Shown here: in pieces, positions 7,470-14,032 of the stretch
How positions within the stretch are numbered: the stretch's first letter is position 1
How the letters are laid out: every line of letters starts with the position of its first letter
Origin: a virus
IMG/VR virus record: IMGVR_UViG_3300025732_000296
Coordinates: 1-22,073 of that record
Reading direction: 5' to 3' (one strand)
DNA: 22,073 nucleotides
The notes under the pieces: generated by a model
What the model was told of the DNA's origin: nothing
What the model saw: the letters and a program-made list of their open reading frames with translations, nothing else
Database searches by the model: none
Translations under genes and position numbers: made by a program

Positions 7470-7741
7470 CTGAGACGAAGTTCAAGAAGGGAGACCTTGT
7501 TCTCGTCAAGCACCTCTTCAATGAGACGATCTTTAATCATGATGAAGAGTTTAGGCACGGCCTTGTGTTGGACGTTCGCAATTTTGTTCTCGGTGGAACT
7601 GGGGTAAAGTCATGGCGTGGAGGCTGGGAGATCACGTACGAGGAGAAACGTAGTGAGTACCTCGTCATCTCTCCAAGCGGTGAGTTCGAATCATGGTTCG
7701 ACGAGAAGAACATCCAGGGAGTGGAAAATGAACCAGAGTGA
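7466..7741 (+). CDS. small SH3/KOW-like protein
   Basis: A 91-residue protein starting at GTG 7466, sharing GTGA with the previous stop. An upstream ATG at 7394 would run through the previous gene and is rejected because the recognisable part begins 'KFKKGDLVLVKHLF'. Further strands are 'RHGLVLDVRNFV', 'WEITYEEKRSEYLVI' and 'SWFDEKNI', again the SH3-like order but with a longer insertion. It is a probable paralogue of the gene directly upstream. Function unknown. Confidence 0.68.
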   Translation: MTETKFKKGDLVLVKHLFNETIFNHDEEFRHGLVLDVRNFVLGGTGVKSWRGGWEITYEEKRSEYLVISPSGEFESWFDEKNIQGVENEPE

Positions 7742-7886
7742 CAGAGTTTACGTTGAGAAGCTTTACGTCGCAATCAAGAAGCTTCGACCCATAATCAGGG
7801 CCATCACTGCCTTTGATCGAGATTTGGGATTACGCCTGAGCCGTCACCTCGATGCCCTCGATGCCGATGTCAGGTCCTCACTTTAG
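7728..7886 (+). CDS. small helical protein
   Basis: A 52-residue protein starting at ATG 7728 and overlapping the previous gene by 14 bases. It is basic and wholly helical in appearance, with 'LYVAIKKLRPIIRAITAF' as an amphipathic helix and a second helix 'LRLSRHLDALDADV'. GGGAGTGG lies upstream as a plausible ribosome site. It ends the short operon that began at 6823. No family recognised. Confidence 0.58.
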   Translation: MNQSDRVYVEKLYVAIKKLRPIIRAITAFDRDLGLRLSRHLDALDADVRSSL

Positions 7887-7888
7887 TA

Positions 7889-7937
7889 AAATGAAAGTGA
7901 ACTAAAGTGTGTTCTCCTGGTCAGAAGTGATTATATT
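7889..7937 (+). promoter_or_regulatory. promoter region with AAAGTG boxes, TATATT -10
   Basis: Upstream of the ligase there are two AAAGTG boxes (7894-7899 and 7904-7909), then CTCCTGGTC and a TATATT at 7932-7937. A closely similar array precedes the gene at 13757. No good -35 is seen 17 bases before TATATT, so the boxes may be the recognition element for a phage-modified or activator-dependent polymerase. Confidence 0.45.
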
Positions 7938-7954
7938 CTATTCCTGGAGGCCAA

Positions 7955-9271
7955 ATGGAAAACGTTATCGACATCCTGGAAGCCCTCGAGGCGGACAACT
8001 CCCGCCTCTACAAGGAGGCGATCCTCCTACCGCGCAAGGGTGACAATACCCTGCAACGCTTCTTCGCGCTCGCCTTCGACCCCTGGAAGAACTGGGGTGT
8101 GGCCAAGTACGATCGTCCCAAGTCCCCTGGCCCCCGTGGCCACGGCGATGACCTCACCCTGGAGTTCCTCGACCTCCTGGTTCGTCTCGACAAGCGTGAG
8201 CTCAAGGGCAATGCCGCCAAGAAGGCTGTCTCTGAACTGATCGCTTCCGGCGATGGCCTCGCCCAAAAGTGGCTGGAGCGTCTCCTCTGGCGCAACCTCC
8301 GCTGTGGCGTCTCCTCCACCACCGTCAACAAGATGTGGCCTGGCACAGTGGTCCCATTCGCTGTGGCCTTGGCCGGCACCCTCCCCACCAAGGGCGTCAA
8401 CGGCAACTTCGTCTTCTCCGAGCCGGTGGCTTACCCGGTCCGCGTGGAGGCCAAGCTGGATGGTCTCCGTGTGGTGGCGGTGAAGTCCAAGGGCGAGGTC
8501 ACCCTCTACACTCGCAATGGCACTGTCCTCGAGACCCTTCCCCGCATCAAGGCGGCCATCGAGGCACTCTCCTCCGATGACTTTGTCCTCGATGGTGAGG
8601 CAATGGGCGAGGACTGGAATGAGTCGGCCTCCGTGGTGATGTCGGCCAAGTCCAAGAAGGACGACTCGACCATGTGCTATCATGTGTTCGATTGCGTCCC
8701 GCTGGCCGATTGGCAGGCGCAGAAGTCCGAGCTTCACTATCGAGCCCGACTCCTTGACCTTCAGACGATTGTCGGTGACACCACAGGCACCCCCTTCCGG
8801 TACGTCAAGTCCACAATGGCCAATAACGAGGCCGAGCTTCGTGCCTTCTACGAGGAGTGCCTTGATGAATCCTACGAGGGTGTGATGCTCAAGGACCTCA
8901 AGGCTGTCTACCAGTGGAAGCGCTCCTCAGCCATTCTCAAGCTCAAGCCGGTGGCCACCGAGGAGGGTGTGGTGGTCGGCTGGTACGAGGCCTCCAAGGC
9001 TACCAAGCGAGCCGGCCAGTTCGGTGGCTTCAAGGTCCTCACTCCCAATGGTGTGGTCACCCGGGTGGGTGGTGGCTACTCCGACAAGCTGAAGAACGAG
9101 GTCAATGCGGACCCGAACTCCTACATCGGCCGGATTGTGGAGTGTGAACACCAGCCTCCCTTCACCCCGGACGGTAAGCTTCGTTTCCCGGTATTCTGCC
9201 GTCTTCGTGATCCCTCCGATGTGGACCCCAAGGTCCTCACCGCCTACGACAACTGGAAGGAGAATGCATGA
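7955..9271 (+). CDS. ATP-dependent DNA ligase
   Basis: A 438-residue protein starting at ATG 7955 with TGGAGG at 7945-7950. It seals nicks in duplex DNA in phage replication and repair. After a helical N-terminal domain come the nucleotidyltransferase motifs: motif I 'EAKLDGLRV' with Lys167 for AMP, 'RNG' (motif Ia), 'VLDGEAMGE' (motif III region), 'YEGVMLK' (motif IV) and 'AILKLKP' (motif V), followed by an OB-fold domain with 'GRIVECEHQPPF'. The length suits T4/T7-class ligases. It has its own promoter region and strong C/G-ending codon use, suggesting high expression. The next gene overlaps its stop (ATGA). Confidence 0.93.
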   Translation: MENVIDILEALEADNSRLYKEAILLPRKGDNTLQRFFALAFDPWKNWGVAKYDRPKSPGPRGHGDDLTLEFLDLLVRLDKRELKGNAAKKAVSELIASGDGLAQKWLERLLWRNLRCGVSSTTVNKMWPGTVVPFAVALAGTLPTKGVNGNFVFSEPVAYPVRVEAKLDGLRVVAVKSKGEVTLYTRNGTVLETLPRIKAAIEALSSDDFVLDGEAMGEDWNESASVVMSAKSKKDDSTMCYHVFDCVPLADWQAQKSELHYRARLLDLQTIVGDTTGTPFRYVKSTMANNEAELRAFYEECLDESYEGVMLKDLKAVYQWKRSSAILKLKPVATEEGVVVGWYEASKATKRAGQFGGFKVLTPNGVVTRVGGGYSDKLKNEVNADPNSYIGRIVECEHQPPFTPDGKLRFPVFCRLRDPSDVDPKVLTAYDNWKENA

Positions 9272-9558
9272 TTGACAGATTCATTACTTTCAAGGAGCCC
9301 ACTATTGTCGAGGATGAGTTCGATGGTAGTAATCTCGTGAGGAAGGGCGGCATCATCTTCCGAAGTCATGTTGTCATGACGGACGGTAAGCACTTTGCAA
9401 TATCCGACGCACAGCATGGCCACGGCATGTTTGCCATCAATGAGACCCTAGTGTTTCCCTGTGACGAGGATGGCAACGTCACCGATTGGACAGAAGAACC
9501 GTGGGGAGGACGTGATGTAAGAACTGAAGAGGTTGTCAGCCAGATGAACCGAGGCTAA
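9268..9558 (+). CDS. hypothetical beta-rich protein
   Basis: A 96-residue protein starting at ATG 9268 inside the ligase stop codon, so it is probably translationally coupled to the ligase. The sequence is acidic with several short strands ('GIIFRSHVVMTDG', 'FAINETLVFPCDEDG'), and no motif I recognise. It ends four bases into the convergent gene at 9555. Its codon use is less biased than that of the ligase. Confidence 0.65.
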   Translation: MIDRFITFKEPTIVEDEFDGSNLVRKGGIIFRSHVVMTDGKHFAISDAQHGHGMFAINETLVFPCDEDGNVTDWTEEPWGGRDVRTEEVVSQMNRG

Positions 9559-10478
9559 CCATCACGCTGCTCAACTCCCTGCTTTTGTGCTGGGGCATCT
9601 TCTGATCCTGAGCCTGTCGTGAGGGCAACTGCAAGTCCTGCCACTTGTGCTGCCTTCTTTGTGACACTCACGCCCTGCATGATTGCATCCTTGATGCCTT
9701 CAAAGAAGGAAGATGCCTTCTTCATCAGGTCAGAGATAAGGGCAGCGGCAACACCAGCCTCGGCAAGTGTTCTTGCGAGTGCCCTTGATACCTCAGCGAT
9801 CGCCTCACCAACCGCAGTGCCAATGTGTGCACCCTTTACAGCTGATAAAACCCCTTCAGTTGCTGCAAGTCCTGCATGTGCACTCTGGATTGAAGCGATT
9901 GCACCTTTCACACTGTATACAGCAAGGATGCAGGTCACAGCAAGGTCGATGACTTTTGCAATCTTCAGGAAAGCATCCTCACCCTTGGAAGAATCTGCAT
10001 ATGCCTTGTATGCATCCATTCCATCCGGATCACCCATTGCACAGAGAATCAGGAAGAGAACCTTTACTATCTTAGCATATGTGTTCTCAATCATGTGATG
10101 ACCCTTCTGATAGAAGGCGTCACCTGCTGCCTCGACCTTCTTTGCCCAAGCAAGCTTGTCAGACTGATCTGCTTTGCTGAACTTTGATGCGAGCGCTACA
10201 TAGCCCTTTACGATGAGAGCAATGGCTTTCGTTGCCCATTTCCCAAGTGTTGGCAGTGAAAGACCGAATCCAAGTACAAGCGCTGTGAGGGCTTCGTTCT
10301 TCTCCTCAATCTTGTCTTCAATCTTGTCAAGAGCTGAGTCAAGTTGGCTCTCAAGAGATTCGAGTCCGCTTAGTGCAGTCGCAGCACTTGCACCTGCCTT
10401 TGAACCGTCCTCCGTTGCCTGTTCAATGATGAGCCATTCCCTGATCAGGCTTCTGACGACAATCTCATTGCTTCTCAT
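9555..10478 (-). CDS. helical, membrane-active-looking protein with N-terminal tag
   Basis: A 307-residue protein starting at ATG 10478 with AGGAAA upstream. It opens with 'VVRSLIREWLIIEQ', the best example of the LRxxIRxxL-ΦxE tag, which would be cut after IIE if a T4-type prohead protease acts on it. A coiled-coil-like stretch follows (about residues 40-65), then several Ala/Gly/Val-rich helices (about 66-95, 136-150, 166-186, 212-245, 276-292) that could associate with membranes, and a Gln/Asp-rich tail. There is no signal peptide. The pattern fits an internal virion protein released into the cell envelope at infection, similar in character to the 835-residue protein at 3957. Family not recognised. 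Confidence 0.7.
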   Translation of the reverse strand: MRSNEIVVRSLIREWLIIEQATEDGSKAGASAATALSGLESLESQLDSALDKIEDKIEEKNEALTALVLGFGLSLPTLGKWATKAIALIVKGYVALASKFSKADQSDKLAWAKKVEAAGDAFYQKGHHMIENTYAKIVKVLFLILCAMGDPDGMDAYKAYADSSKGEDAFLKIAKVIDLAVTCILAVYSVKGAIASIQSAHAGLAATEGVLSAVKGAHIGTAVGEAIAEVSRALARTLAEAGVAAALISDLMKKASSFFEGIKDAIMQGVSVTKKAAQVAGLAVALTTGSGSEDAPAQKQGVEQRDG

Positions 10479-10499
10479 TCATCACCGTTTCCTGTGTTG

Positions 10500-10530
10500 A
10501 TAACTATACCTCTCTGAGAGTGATAGTTAT
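10500..10530. promoter_or_regulatory. palindrome in divergent promoter region
   Basis: ATAACTAT (10500-10507) and ATAGTTAT (10523-10530) form perfect 8-base arms, with TCTC/GAGA near the centre also paired, giving an almost continuous inverted repeat. It lies between the divergent genes starting at 10478 and 10573. It could be an operator or two back-to-back late-type promoters; the same arms occur at 6480-6531. Confidence 0.5.
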
Positions 10531-10572
10531 TACGGGACTGTGGAAACCCCACTCCCGGAGGAGGACTCAAAC

Positions 10573-10761
10573 ATGGCAGGATTGACACCCGATGAGCTAG
10601 TCATACTGGCTCCAGATGCGGTTGAGCTCGTTAAGGAGATAACCGCTGCACTTCGTAAGGACGAGGACGGCAAGGTGAGAGTGACTAAGACTGAGGCCAA
10701 GGCTATCAGGGCACTAGTTTTCAAGCTGGCTGTCAATGTCGCGCAGCAGGCAATCGACTGA
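10573..10761 (+). CDS. small hypothetical protein
   Basis: A 62-residue protein starting at ATG 10573 behind GGAGGAGG at 10557-10564; an upstream GTG at 10540 precedes this ribosome site and is rejected. It is almost entirely helical: 'ELVILAPDAVELVKEITAAL' is followed by 'KAIRALVFKLAVNVAQQ'. No family recognised. A strong hairpin follows ten bases after the stop. Confidence 0.65.
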   Translation: MAGLTPDELVILAPDAVELVKEITAALRKDEDGKVRVTKTEAKAIRALVFKLAVNVAQQAID

Positions 10762-10770
10762 TTGTCCTCC

Positions 10771-10796
10771 GGGTGCCCCGCAAGGGGCACCCCTTT
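10771..10796 (+). terminator. strong GNRA hairpin, terminator-like
   Basis: GGGTGCCCC (10771-10779) and GGGGCACCC (10784-10792) form a perfect 9-bp stem closed by a GCAA tetraloop, followed by CTTTA. Only three T residues follow, so termination may be weak. The ribosome site AGGAG of the next gene begins at 10797, right after the hairpin, so it may instead protect or regulate that message. Confidence 0.55.
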
Positions 10797-10806
10797 AGGA
10801 GAAAAG

Positions 10807-11073
10807 ATGAGCACCGTATTGAGAATCATCCTTACTGCCTTTCTCTTGCTGCTTTCCGGTCATGCATGGGCAGGAGATGAAGAAGAAAGCCGACAGGTCG
10901 TCTACAAGCAGAAGACCGAGATTGACTTTGAGGACCTTGAAATTGAGGGCATTCTACAGAAGCCCCAGTCTGCCCTAGTCCTTGAACGCAAGAAGGCAAA
11001 CTTCAATCCCTTAATCAAGCTTCGAACAGACTGGAACGACAAGCTTGATGAATCTGTGGATGAAATCAAGTGA
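10807..11073 (+). CDS. small secreted protein, resembles gliding-motility protein CglF
   Basis: An 88-residue protein starting at ATG 10807 with AGGAG upstream. A clear Sec signal peptide is visible, 'RIILTAFLLLLSGHAWA' with cleavage expected after AWA near residue 22. The mature part contains 'VVYKQKTEIDFEDLEIEG', 'LERKKANFNPLIKLR' and 'DKLDESVDEIK'. From memory this order closely resembles CglF-type proteins of the myxobacterial adventurous-gliding apparatus, which are also about 90 residues and exported. No database search was possible, so the assignment is tentative. If right, it is a host-type envelope gene in a phage. The next gene starts at its stop (GTGA). Confidence 0.6.
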   Translation: MSTVLRIILTAFLLLLSGHAWAGDEEESRQVVYKQKTEIDFEDLEIEGILQKPQSALVLERKKANFNPLIKLRTDWNDKLDESVDEIK

Positions 11074-11576
11074 GCATTCAAGAACTCGATGAGCTTCGTC
11101 GACTGGAGAATGAACTTCAGTCAGGACTTGACTTTTATAGCAAGTTCGTTGGCACAGCCAACCCAAAGCACAAGGGCATTCCGTATATGGCTGCTGCAGA
11201 TACTTTCTCGACAAGCACACTTCATGCTTATGGGAAATTTTGGAGACTCTTCAAGCAAGTGTGCCAAAAGTCGGGATTGACTTCTACTTGGGATAAAGCC
11301 ACGGGTTACGGTGGCTGGATCTACCATCATAGGCGCGCTATGGGAATTCTCTTTCCTCGAGCGCCTGGCATCACAAAGATCGTCGATGGTTACCCAACGA
11401 TAGTTCCTGATAAGACTGTTAAGGATCCTGAACGTGCCTCAAAGGCACTACCTCACCTTCAAAAGATGCTTGATCTGATCAATCGTGAGCTCATAAACAT
11501 TGAAGGAACTCTTACCGATGATCCACAATTCGCCTCGGTTGAGGAAGCAGTCATACGGAGACTTTTCAAGCTATGA
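11070..11576 (+). CDS. hypothetical protein
   Basis: A 168-residue protein starting at GTG 11070 in a four-base overlap with the preceding stop. It is mixed helical and Trp/Tyr-rich in the middle ('YGKFWRLFKQVCQK', 'TGYGGWIYHHRRAMG'), with no signal peptide or membrane segment. The C-terminus 'ASVEEAVIRRLFKL' is an amphipathic helix, a weak version of the terminal tag. It sits between a secreted protein and a pilin-like protein, which may hint at a link to the host surface, but nothing in it shows that. Confidence 0.65.
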   Translation: MSIQELDELRRLENELQSGLDFYSKFVGTANPKHKGIPYMAAADTFSTSTLHAYGKFWRLFKQVCQKSGLTSTWDKATGYGGWIYHHRRAMGILFPRAPGITKIVDGYPTIVPDKTVKDPERASKALPHLQKMLDLINRELINIEGTLTDDPQFASVEEAVIRRLFKL

Positions 11577-11779
11577 ATACAATAATGAGTTTTCTGCAAG
11601 AGGAAGAGGGCCAGTCCACAGTCGAGTACATGCTGCTCATTAGCGTGATCGTTATTGCGATTGTTGCAGCGGCCTACGTCTTCATCGATCCCTTCAAGCA
11701 GGGCGTTCTTGATCTTGCAAACGACGTGAAGAGGATACTTAGTGATGGAAAGATTGGTCGTGTAGGGACAACGAGATGA
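11573..11779 (+). CDS. Flp-type (class III signal peptide) pilin-like protein
   Basis: A 68-residue protein starting at ATG 11573, overlapping the previous stop by four bases. The N-terminus 'EEEGQSTVEYMLLISVIVIA' is the type IVb/Flp pilin signature: a charged leader ending in Gly, then a Glu at position +5 next to Tyr, then a long hydrophobic helix through 'VAAAYVF'. Prepilin peptidase would cut after Gly13. The remaining 35 residues are short, as in Flp pilins. Many Myxococcota genomes carry proteins of this exact layout. In a phage operon it could be a captured host gene acting as a decoy pilin or altering pili; that is inference. The HAD gene follows with an ATGA overlap. Confidence 0.78.
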   Translation: MNTIMSFLQEEEGQSTVEYMLLISVIVIAIVAAAYVFIDPFKQGVLDLANDVKRILSDGKIGRVGTTR

Positions 11780-12699
11780 AGAAAATGAGACTCAGTGAGC
11801 TCCTCTTCGAGGATACAATACCCGGGAATGCACCCGCAGAAAAACAGGTGCACGTCTTTGACTTCGATGACACTCTTGGCGAGACTTCAAATGCCAATGG
11901 AGTGATGCTTTACAAGGACGGAAAGCCTGCGCACAAGACCCAAAAGGAAGTAAGAGACTGGTTGCAGTCATTAGGCGTCTCTGCAAAGGACATCCTAGAG
12001 CCCGGCATTGTCTCGATTAAAGAGAGAGAAGGTGGCATGGCTGTTTACCTCTCCTCACTTGGTCTTGCTAGAATACAGAAGAACTTTCCATCGGCAAAGC
12101 AGGGTGTGACGACCGGATTCGCCGATAAGGTCAATCAGCCCGGTGAGACGATACTCATCGACTTCACACCGTCATCCAGCACAGATGTAAAGACTACAAA
12201 GCCCATCAAGTCGACCATCGATAAGATGAAGAGGGCGAAAGATAGTGGCTCTGATACGATCGTCATCACTGCAAGAAAGGCAACGGGCACAGGAATTGAC
12301 TTTCACGGCAATCCTGTCGACGCCACTAATGCAGAGGACATGGAAGAGTTCCTTGCTGACAAGGGGGCAAGGCCTACTGACGGAGTGATGGGAGTGACCG
12401 GACAGAACAAGGGCCATGCCATCATCAACAAGTACGTCAAGGCAGGCGAGGGGGCGCCAGAGGAGATTCACTTCTACGACGACCTACAGAAGAACACAGA
12501 CGAGGTCGAGGATGCGGTTGCCGAGAAGGTCCCATCGGAGCTCTATATCTATGGGCCTGGAGAGTTTGCACATGGTGGTGCAGACCCAGAGAGGCCGAAC
12601 AAGGCGTTCCCTCCTGCAAAGACCAAGGCTGAGTCGCGCAGAAGGCAGGACCACCGTATTGTCGAAAGATGGGTCTACCTAGCAGGAATAAACAGATGA
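11776..12699 (+). CDS. HAD-superfamily phosphatase with terminal tags
   Basis: A 307-residue protein starting at ATG 11776 in the stop of the pilin-like gene. HAD motifs are visible: motif I 'VFDFDDTLGE' (nucleophile Asp29, Asp31), motif II 'IVITARKA', Lys in 'QNKGHAIINKY', and motif IV 'IHFYDDLQKN'. The family includes phage phosphatases and 3'-phosphatase domains of polynucleotide kinase; no kinase domain is present. A long insertion separates motifs I and II. The N-terminus 'MRLSELLFED' fits the tag with a LFE cut site, and the C-terminus 'IVERWVYLAGINR' nearly repeats the end of the 835-residue protein. Substrate unknown. It may be packaged. Confidence 0.82.
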   Translation: MKKMRLSELLFEDTIPGNAPAEKQVHVFDFDDTLGETSNANGVMLYKDGKPAHKTQKEVRDWLQSLGVSAKDILEPGIVSIKEREGGMAVYLSSLGLARIQKNFPSAKQGVTTGFADKVNQPGETILIDFTPSSSTDVKTTKPIKSTIDKMKRAKDSGSDTIVITARKATGTGIDFHGNPVDATNAEDMEEFLADKGARPTDGVMGVTGQNKGHAIINKYVKAGEGAPEEIHFYDDLQKNTDEVEDAVAEKVPSELYIYGPGEFAHGGADPERPNKAFPPAKTKAESRRRQDHRIVERWVYLAGINR

Positions 12700-13583
12700 G
12701 AAACTACGAGAAGCACCTGAGAAACGTGATCAGGGAGAGTTTGTTGAACGAGTGGGACATCATGCATGCGCTGATGATGTCACCAGAAAACTCTATCCAG
12801 GGACTCTACCAGTTCTTTAGGGACGATGTTTTTGGACCAACGCAGCAGGAAAGATTGAAACGTACAGGCGACGATAAGATCATCGACAGGTACCACACGT
12901 TCCTTGGCACTCTCCACCTGACGCCTGAATACAAGCTCGTCTGGGAGAACTACAAGAAGGCGCAACGTCTTCATGCAAGCATGGACAGCGAATTTGATCG
13001 TGCCCGAGACATTCAGCATCCTGTTGGAAGGGCCTTCAGCAAGCTGAAGAACAAGGTGATGATGAAGCTTGATGAGATGGAGAAGACGTTATCTCCTGAG
13101 AACCGTGACCTCTGGAAGTCCAGCATTGACCAGGAGAGGAAGAGCTTCGAGAAGATATTCAGCAACTGGTATGCAGGAAAGATGACGACCGGAAGAGTTC
13201 TCGGTCTTCTCGATCCTCGTGGCATCGTTGAGTCACGGAAGCGTGGGCGGAGGATCTCAGAGGCTGCAGAGATGTTCGCAGGCAGGGACCTGGAGCAGCT
13301 CAAGATGAGTGAGTTCCTCGCAGCCCTTGAGACAGCCGACATGGATCTCGAGGATGCCGGTTGTCCTGCTGAGTCTGATGCTAGGGCCATGCTTGAGGAG
13401 CTGATGTCTATGATTGACAGCGGCCGAGAGAGACCGGACTTCAACGTGTCCTCATTCACCTCATTTGCGGAAAATGTCATACAGGCTGTGAGGTCATGCC
13501 GTCACATCGACAGGAGCGTTGGCCATAGGGTCGCTGCTGATCTTGAGCTTGCCTTGTCTCAAGCAGGCGAGATTGATAGATAG
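12696..13583 (+). CDS. hypothetical helical protein with N-terminal tag
   Basis: A 295-residue protein starting at ATG 12696, overlapping the HAD stop by four bases; an earlier ATG at 12669 lies inside the HAD gene. It opens 'EKHLRNVIRESLLNEW', a clear LRxxIRxxL tag with an LNE site. The body is charged and helical, with a likely coiled coil around residues 90-160 ('KLKNKVMMKLDEMEKTL'). No catalytic motif recognised. It closes the 10573-13583 operon. A structural or packaged role is suggested by the tag only. Confidence 0.72.
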   Translation: MRNYEKHLRNVIRESLLNEWDIMHALMMSPENSIQGLYQFFRDDVFGPTQQERLKRTGDDKIIDRYHTFLGTLHLTPEYKLVWENYKKAQRLHASMDSEFDRARDIQHPVGRAFSKLKNKVMMKLDEMEKTLSPENRDLWKSSIDQERKSFEKIFSNWYAGKMTTGRVLGLLDPRGIVESRKRGRRISEAAEMFAGRDLEQLKMSEFLAALETADMDLEDAGCPAESDARAMLEELMSMIDSGRERPDFNVSSFTSFAENVIQAVRSCRHIDRSVGHRVAADLELALSQAGEIDR

Positions 13584-13590
13584 TGATAGT

Positions 13591-13680
13591 GGCATCCACC
13601 CATCGCTGATATTCGCAAGCTCCGACAAAGTGCTGTAGTTCACCAAGGGAAGACGCGGTTCACGGATGGGTCAGATGTCC
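13591..13680 (+). ncRNA. predicted structured RNA in 174-base gap
   Basis: The gap 13584-13756 has no gene. GGCATC (13591-13596) pairs with GATGTCC (13674-13680, one bulged T), and ACCCATC (13598-13604) pairs with GATGGGT (13665-13671), making a 13-bp interrupted stem around a 60-base interior that holds smaller possible pairings and two GTTCAC repeats. It is not a canonical tRNA. It lies after an operon end and before the 13757 promoter, and may be a 3' element or a small RNA. Confidence 0.4.
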
Positions 13681-13688
13681 ACTTTCAT

Positions 13689-13734
13689 AAAAGTGACAAT
13701 AAAAGTGTCCTCTTGATCCAAAATGAATTAAATG
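13689..13734 (+). promoter_or_regulatory. AAAGTG-box promoter region
   Basis: Two AAAGTG boxes (13690-13695 and 13702-13707) are followed by CTCTTGATC, in the same order and nearly the same spacing as upstream of the ligase (7889-7937). An AT-rich AATTAAAT near 13726-13733 could serve as the -10. GGAGG at 13741-13745 precedes the gene at 13757. Confidence 0.45.
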
Positions 13735-13756
13735 GAAACAGGAGGCAAAGGTTCCA

Positions 13757-13975
13757 ATGTCAAATCAGCACTGGCTGCACGATAAGACGAATGATGTCTA
13801 CTATCGTGTGACCCCTTTCAAGCACACGACAGGGCGACTTATGGAAGAGTGGTACTGCTCCAATGGGGACAGATGGTACCTCAGCCCTGGCATCACACGC
13901 AAGACTGTCCTTCATGACTGTGTGCTGGTGCCTTGTGAACCCATTCCCGGCATGCTCTCTATCACATTCGACTAA
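13757..13975 (+). CDS. small hypothetical protein
   Basis: A 72-residue protein starting at ATG 13757 with AGGAGG upstream. It is Trp- and His-rich, with alternating short strands ('DVYYRVTPF', 'WYCSNGDRWYLS', 'CVLVPCEPI'), and looks like a small beta-barrel, possibly another SH3-like protein although the GDLV box is absent. It stands alone between two promoters, suggesting its own transcript. No function recognised. Confidence 0.65.
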   Translation: MSNQHWLHDKTNDVYYRVTPFKHTTGRLMEEWYCSNGDRWYLSPGITRKTVLHDCVLVPCEPIPGMLSITFD

Positions 13976-13981
13976 AAAGTA

Positions 13982-14010
13982 TTCCATTCCGAAAACACCT
14001 GTGGTATAAT
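13982..14010 (+). promoter_or_regulatory. sigma70-like promoter TTCCAT-17-TATAAT
   Basis: TTCCAT at 13982-13987 and a consensus TATAAT at 14005-14010 are separated by 17 bases, with TGTGG just before the -10. It matches the promoter at 6771-6799 in -35, spacing and extended element. It would drive the gene at 14033. Confidence 0.72.
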
Positions 14011-14032
14011 GAATCATAAGGAAGGATTAGGA

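Noticed and set aside
8027-8737. 236-residue minus-strand frame
   Set aside because: It is antisense to the ligase, whose motifs are unmistakable; the long opposite frame follows from the C/G-ending codon bias.
13591-13680. Hammerhead ribozyme
   Set aside because: CTGATA is present, but the CTGANGA box and the paired GAAA box are not.
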